Below are positions 60,878 through 64,000 of a DNA stretch of 64,000 nucleotides, piece by piece. Location: NCBI GenBank assembly GCA_963695195.1, contig CAVOGE010000007.1, forward strand, positions 930,001 through 994,000, read 5' to 3'. The notes under the pieces were generated by a model. That model was not told where the DNA came from, made no database searches, and saw only the letters and a program-made list of their open reading frames with translations. The translations under genes were made by a program, and so were the position numbers. Position 1 is the first letter of the stretch. Every line of letters starts with the position of its first letter. The stretch is from CF-167 sp963695195. Its GTDB lineage: Bacteria > Chloroflexota > Limnocylindria > QHBO01.

Positions 60878-61407
60878 CCGGCACGACACCATCGCAGCTC
60901 CCCGAGGAGGGCCCCACCGAGCTGGTCGAGGGGCGCGACGGCGAGCTGGTCGAACGCCTCTCGGGCGGGACCGCCACGCTGCTGCTGGTCTGGCTGATCG
61001 GGGTCGGGGCGGGCACCGCGCTGCTGGGCGCCTGGATCCTGGCCGCGCTGGTGCTCGACGCGCGTCTCACCGGGGAGCACCTCTTCGGCGCACCGGGACT
61101 GTATGCCGCCCTGTACGGCTCCACCGGACCGACCGTCCTGTGGCTGGCCGGCCGCGCGCAGGGCCACTCCCTGGGCTGGTTCGTCTGGACCGCGGCCAAG
61201 ATCGGGCTGGTGATGGCCGCCATCCTCGTCGGCGGAGCGGTGCTGGTGGTGGCGGTCATGGGCTCGGCACCGGGCATCGGTTTCCCGTTGGTCGCCGCCG
61301 CGCTGGTCGGGGTGACGCTCGTCGCATCGGTCCTGTGGGGGCTGGCCACCTGGGCCGCCGATCGCTACATCGCCCGCGCGCGGGTGGAGGGCGGTCAGAC
61401 CTCGTAG
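60874..61407 (+). CDS. Membrane protein of unknown function
   Basis: The product is 177 aa, coupled to the gamma-lyase-type gene by ATGA. An acidic N-terminus (about 1-35) precedes four or five hydrophobic helices (about 36-62, 70-92, 102-132, 136-160). A basic C-terminus follows. There are no charged residues inside helices that would suggest transport. Not recognised. It overlaps the convergent metallo-beta-lactamase gene by 13 bases. Confidence 0.65.
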   Translation: MTGTTPSQLPEEGPTELVEGRDGELVERLSGGTATLLLVWLIGVGAGTALLGAWILAALVLDARLTGEHLFGAPGLYAALYGSTGPTVLWLAGRAQGHSLGWFVWTAAKIGLVMAAILVGGAVLVVAVMGSAPGIGFPLVAAALVGVTLVASVLWGLATWAADRYIARARVEGGQTS

Positions 61408-62174
61408 GTGCGGAGCGGCTCGGCGACCTCGACCTCGCCGTCGTAGGCGGCCCGCGCCTCGGAGAGCGCCCACTCGGTACCGTCCATGACCGGGATGTGG
61501 GTCATCAGCAGGCGCTTGACGCCGGCGGACTGCGCCGTCTCCCCGGCCTCCGACGGGAGCAGATGGCCGCGGCTCCCCGGCTCGGGGTCGTCCTCCTTCA
61601 GCGATCGCAGGGCCGCCTCACAGAGGAACAGATCGGCCCTGTCGGCGATCCGCGGCAGGGCGCCGCATGGGCCGCTGTCGGCTGAATAGGCGAGGACACG
61701 GTTGGGGTCCTCATCGGTCCCGGTGGCGGTGATCCGGAAGCCCCAGGTCCGCACGTAATGCTGCGTCTCGTCGGGTTCGAGGCGGAGGTTGCCGATCTCG
61801 ATCGGGCGCTTTCCGTCGTGCTCCACGAAGGTGAAGCTCTTGTCGAAGAAGTTGGCGTAGCCCGCCCCAAGTGCGAGCTCGGCGAGCTGGCCCATGCTGC
61901 CGGGAGGCACGATGACGGTGAGCCGGTGCTTGGCCACATCGATCCAGGGGTAGCTGTAGCGGAGCGTTACGAGGTCGAGGCAGTGGTCGGTGTGCATATG
62001 GCTGATCACCACCGCGTCGAGCTCGTCGGGCGTGTTGCGCCGCAACAGCTGCGCCACGACGCCAGGTCCTACGTCGACCAGGATCCGTGAACCACCGCCT
62101 TCGACGAGGTAGCCGGCGCACGCCTCTCCGGGGTTGGGGCGGGCCGGACTCCGGCCCAGAACCGTCAGTCGCAT
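61395..62174 (-). CDS. Metallo-beta-lactamase-fold hydrolase (RNase Z / phosphodiesterase-like)
   Basis: The product is 259 aa. The metal motif HMHTDH occupies 59-64, following LVDVGPGVVAQLLR. ADSGPCGALPRIADRADLFLCEA near 165-187 supplies the bridging Asp, and LLMTHIPVM the last His. The overall order matches RNase Z-like or cyclic phosphodiesterase-like proteins rather than beta-lactamases. The flexible exosite arm of true tRNase Z is not evident. It stands alone, 64 bases from gltA's end. Confidence 0.85.
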   Translation of the reverse strand: MRLTVLGRSPARPNPGEACAGYLVEGGGSRILVDVGPGVVAQLLRRNTPDELDAVVISHMHTDHCLDLVTLRYSYPWIDVAKHRLTVIVPPGSMGQLAELALGAGYANFFDKSFTFVEHDGKRPIEIGNLRLEPDETQHYVRTWGFRITATGTDEDPNRVLAYSADSGPCGALPRIADRADLFLCEAALRSLKEDDPEPGSRGHLLPSEAGETAQSAGVKRLLMTHIPVMDGTEWALSEARAAYDGEVEVAEPLRTYEV

Positions 62175-62238
62175 GTCGGCGCCGTCAGGCCCGGGAGCTG
62201 CGTTGCGGGTCTGTCAACGGTGCGGGCAGTCGGCGAGG

Positions 62239-63534
62239 TCACGCGCCGCGCGCATCGATCGCGGTGTAGTCGCGCGCGGCTGCACCGACATAGACCTGTC
62301 GAGGTCGGCCGATCTTGGTGGCCGGATCCTCGATCATCTCCTTCCAGTGGGCGATCCAGCCCGGCAGACGGCCGATCGCGAACATCGCGGTGAACATGGT
62401 GTTCGGGAAGCCGATCGCCCGGTAGATCAGCCCGGAATAGAAGTCCACGTTCGGGTACAGCTTGCGTTCGACGAAGTACTCGTCGTGCAGCGCCACATCC
62501 TCGAGCTTCTCGGCGATCTCGAACAGCTCATCGCTGCTGCCCATCGCGTGGAGGACCCGATCGGCGGCCGCCTTGATGATCTTGGCCCGCGGGTCGAAGT
62601 TGCGGTAGACCCGGTGCCCGAAGCCCATCAGTCGGAAGTTGTCGTCCTTGTCCTTGGCGCGCGCGACGTACTTCGTCACGTCGCCGCCGTCGGCCGCGAT
62701 CTGCTCCAGCATCTCGATCACCGCCTGGTTGGCCCCACCGTGCAGCGGACCCCACAGCGCGGTCATGCCGGCGCTGACGCTGGCGAACAGGTTGGCGTGA
62801 CTGGAGCCGACCATCCGAACCGTGGAGGTGGAGCAGTTCTGCTCGTGGTCCGCGTGGAGGATCAGCAGCAGGTCGAGCGCCTCGGCGACCACCGGGTTCA
62901 CTTCGTAGGCCTCGGCCGGCACGCTGTGCATCATGTTCAGGAAGTTGGATGCGTAGTCGAGCTGGTTCTGCGGATAGACGTACGGCTGCCCGATGCTCTT
63001 CTTGTACGCCCAGGCTGCGATGGTCGGGATCTTGGCCAGCAGCCGGTGGGTGCTGATCTCGACATGCTGCGGGTTGAACGGATCGTGGCTGTCCTGGTAG
63101 AAGGTCGACAGCGCGCTCGATCCGGCCGACAGCACCGCCATCGGATGCGCCTCCTTCGGGAAGCTGTCGAAGAAGCGCCGCATCTCCTCGTGGATCAGCG
63201 TGTGGTGCGTGATGCTGTCCACGAACTCGTCCAGCTGGCCGCGGGTCGGCAGCTCCCCGTAGATCAGCAGGTAGGCGACCTCCAGGAAGGTGCTCTGCCC
63301 GGCCAGCTGCTCGATCGGGTAGCCGCGGTAGCGAAGCACCCCGGTCTCGCCATCCAGGTAGGTGATGGCGCTGGCGCACGATCCGGTATTGCCGAAGCCG
63401 TTGTCCAGGGTGACCAGACCGGTCTGGGCTCGCAGCTGACCGATATCGATCCCGGCGTCGCCATCGGTGGGGCGTACGATCGGCATCTCTACGCTGCGCC
63501 CATCGTGGGTAAGAGTGGCGGTCTCGTTCGTCAT
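62239..63534 (-). CDS. gltA: Citrate synthase
   Basis: The product is 431 aa, the larger Gram-negative type. Catalytic His residues lie in GPLHGGANQAVIEML and GFGHRVYRNFDPRAK; YRGYPIEQLA and HADHEQNCSTSTVR are conserved. The final segment FYSGLIYRAIGFPNTMF carries substrate Arg. It condenses oxaloacetate and acetyl-CoA. The ATG overlaps the mdh stop by one base, so mdh-gltA form a citric-acid-cycle operon in which oxaloacetate producer and consumer are made together. Confidence 0.96.
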   Translation of the reverse strand: MTNETATLTHDGRSVEMPIVRPTDGDAGIDIGQLRAQTGLVTLDNGFGNTGSCASAITYLDGETGVLRYRGYPIEQLAGQSTFLEVAYLLIYGELPTRGQLDEFVDSITHHTLIHEEMRRFFDSFPKEAHPMAVLSAGSSALSTFYQDSHDPFNPQHVEISTHRLLAKIPTIAAWAYKKSIGQPYVYPQNQLDYASNFLNMMHSVPAEAYEVNPVVAEALDLLLILHADHEQNCSTSTVRMVGSSHANLFASVSAGMTALWGPLHGGANQAVIEMLEQIAADGGDVTKYVARAKDKDDNFRLMGFGHRVYRNFDPRAKIIKAAADRVLHAMGSSDELFEIAEKLEDVALHDEYFVERKLYPNVDFYSGLIYRAIGFPNTMFTAMFAIGRLPGWIAHWKEMIEDPATKIGRPRQVYVGAAARDYTAIDARGA

Positions 63535-64000
63535 CAGATCAGCTCCTTGACCGCGTCACGCTCCTCGAGGAGCTCGGCGAGCGTGGCATTCACTTTTGCC
63601 TGTGCCCAACCATTGTGCGTCATTCCCTGCACCACTTCGACGTGGCCCGGGGCCGTCGCGCGCAGCGGATAGCCGAAGACGAGTCCGGCCGGGACTCCGT
63701 AGCCGGTCTCGGCCGGTGCGGGAATCGCCGCGCTGAAGATCTCGCCGGTCGGCTGGGTGATGTTGCGCACCGTGTCGATCACCGCGTTGGCGGCACTCGC
63801 TGCGCTCGACTGGCCGCGCGCCGCGATGATTGCGGCGCCCCGCTGCTGCACGGTGGCGATGAAGTCGCCCTGCAGCCAGGCCTCGTCGCCGATCACCTCG
63901 GCTGCCGGCTTGCCGGAGATGCTCGCGTGGTAGAAGTCGGGGAACTGGGTGCTGGAGTGGTTTCCCCAGATCGCCAGGTCGCGCACCTCCTCGACGGCGA
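63534..64000 (-). CDS. mdh: Malate dehydrogenase, C-terminal part (5' end off window)
   Basis: About 155 C-terminal residues are visible, with the frame open to the right edge. The catalytic-histidine loop is AIWGNHSSTQFPDFYHA, followed by WLQGDFIATVQQRGAAII and SAASAANAVIDTVRN, as in NAD malate dehydrogenases of the MdhA/cytosolic type. The tail has VFGYPLRATAPGHVEVVQGM. The Rossmann half lies beyond the window. It is the first gene seen of an mdh-gltA pair. Confidence 0.93.
   Translation of the reverse strand, partial: AVEEVRDLAIWGNHSSTQFPDFYHASISGKPAAEVIGDEAWLQGDFIATVQQRGAAIIAARGQSSAASAANAVIDTVRNITQPTGEIFSAAIPAPAETGYGVPAGLVFGYPLRATAPGHVEVVQGMTHNGWAQAKVNATLAELLEERDAVKELI

Noticed and set aside
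62134..63672. A 512-codon plus-strand frame over gltA
   Set aside because: Antisense shadow of citrate synthase, which has full catalytic motifs on the other strand.

Overview
The window is GC-rich bacterial chromosome, densely coded, with many 1-4 base stop/start overlaps. The gene set points to a Chloroflexota-like organism, possibly near Limnocylindria. The pointers are ATP-type PEP carboxykinase, a sufBDCSU iron-sulfur operon, PyrR-linked pyrimidine genes, CysO/CysM/Mec-type cysteine synthesis, a GerW/YtfJ protein and class III cyclases joined to ATPase/TPR regions. This is inference from gene content; there is no 16S or other phylogenetic marker here. No prophage, CRISPR array or rRNA was seen.

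Layout. 0-4.5 kb (+): end of a saccharopine dehydrogenase homologue, gerW, a shared terminator and tRNA-fMet, a VOC protein, then a heme-copper-oxidase-like membrane protein lacking every metal-ligand histidine, next to a membrane cytochrome c. 4.5-13.6 kb (-): one long run with GNAT, galT, ECF sigma/anti-sigma, pyrR-pyrB-pyrC, three small unknown genes and pyrE. A PyrR-type RNA site lies directly before the pyrB ribosome-binding site. 13.6-33.6 kb: mixed genes, including OsmC, a GAF-adenylate cyclase, pckA, a second sigma/membrane-partner pair, cupredoxin and kelch secreted proteins, two metallopeptidases, tRNA-Gly, GGDEF and rsgA.

33.6-42.7 kb is a sulfur island. sufB-sufD-Rieske-Rrf2-sufC-sufS-sufU builds Fe-S clusters. 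It runs directly into rhodanese/E1-cysO-cysM-mec, a protein-thiocarboxylate route to cysteine. Two junctions, sufB/sufD and E1/cysO, carry copies of one dyad-symmetric DNA element in opposite orientations. Each copy lies in a short cysteine-codon-containing frame whose stop overlaps the next start. Cystathionine beta-synthase (53 kb) and a cystathionine gamma-synthase/lyase (60 kb) add transsulfuration.

42.7-54.2 kb holds a 1065-aa cyclase/ATPase/TPR regulator, peptidases, lipid genes and lgt. 54.5-57.3 kb looks like a decayed IS21-type transposon, with inverted terminal repeat arrays around an istA/istB remnant, a secreted trypsin-like protease and a lipoprotein. Its right tip supplies a possible promoter for mmsA. 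57.4-64 kb: mmsA, a hydrolase, transsulfuration, a beta-lactamase-fold protein, and gltA-mdh of the citric acid cycle.

Eight otherwise normal genes are broken by a single-base indel or one stop codon. This may reflect consensus error in the assembly as much as real decay; they are entered as disrupted genes with the break located.
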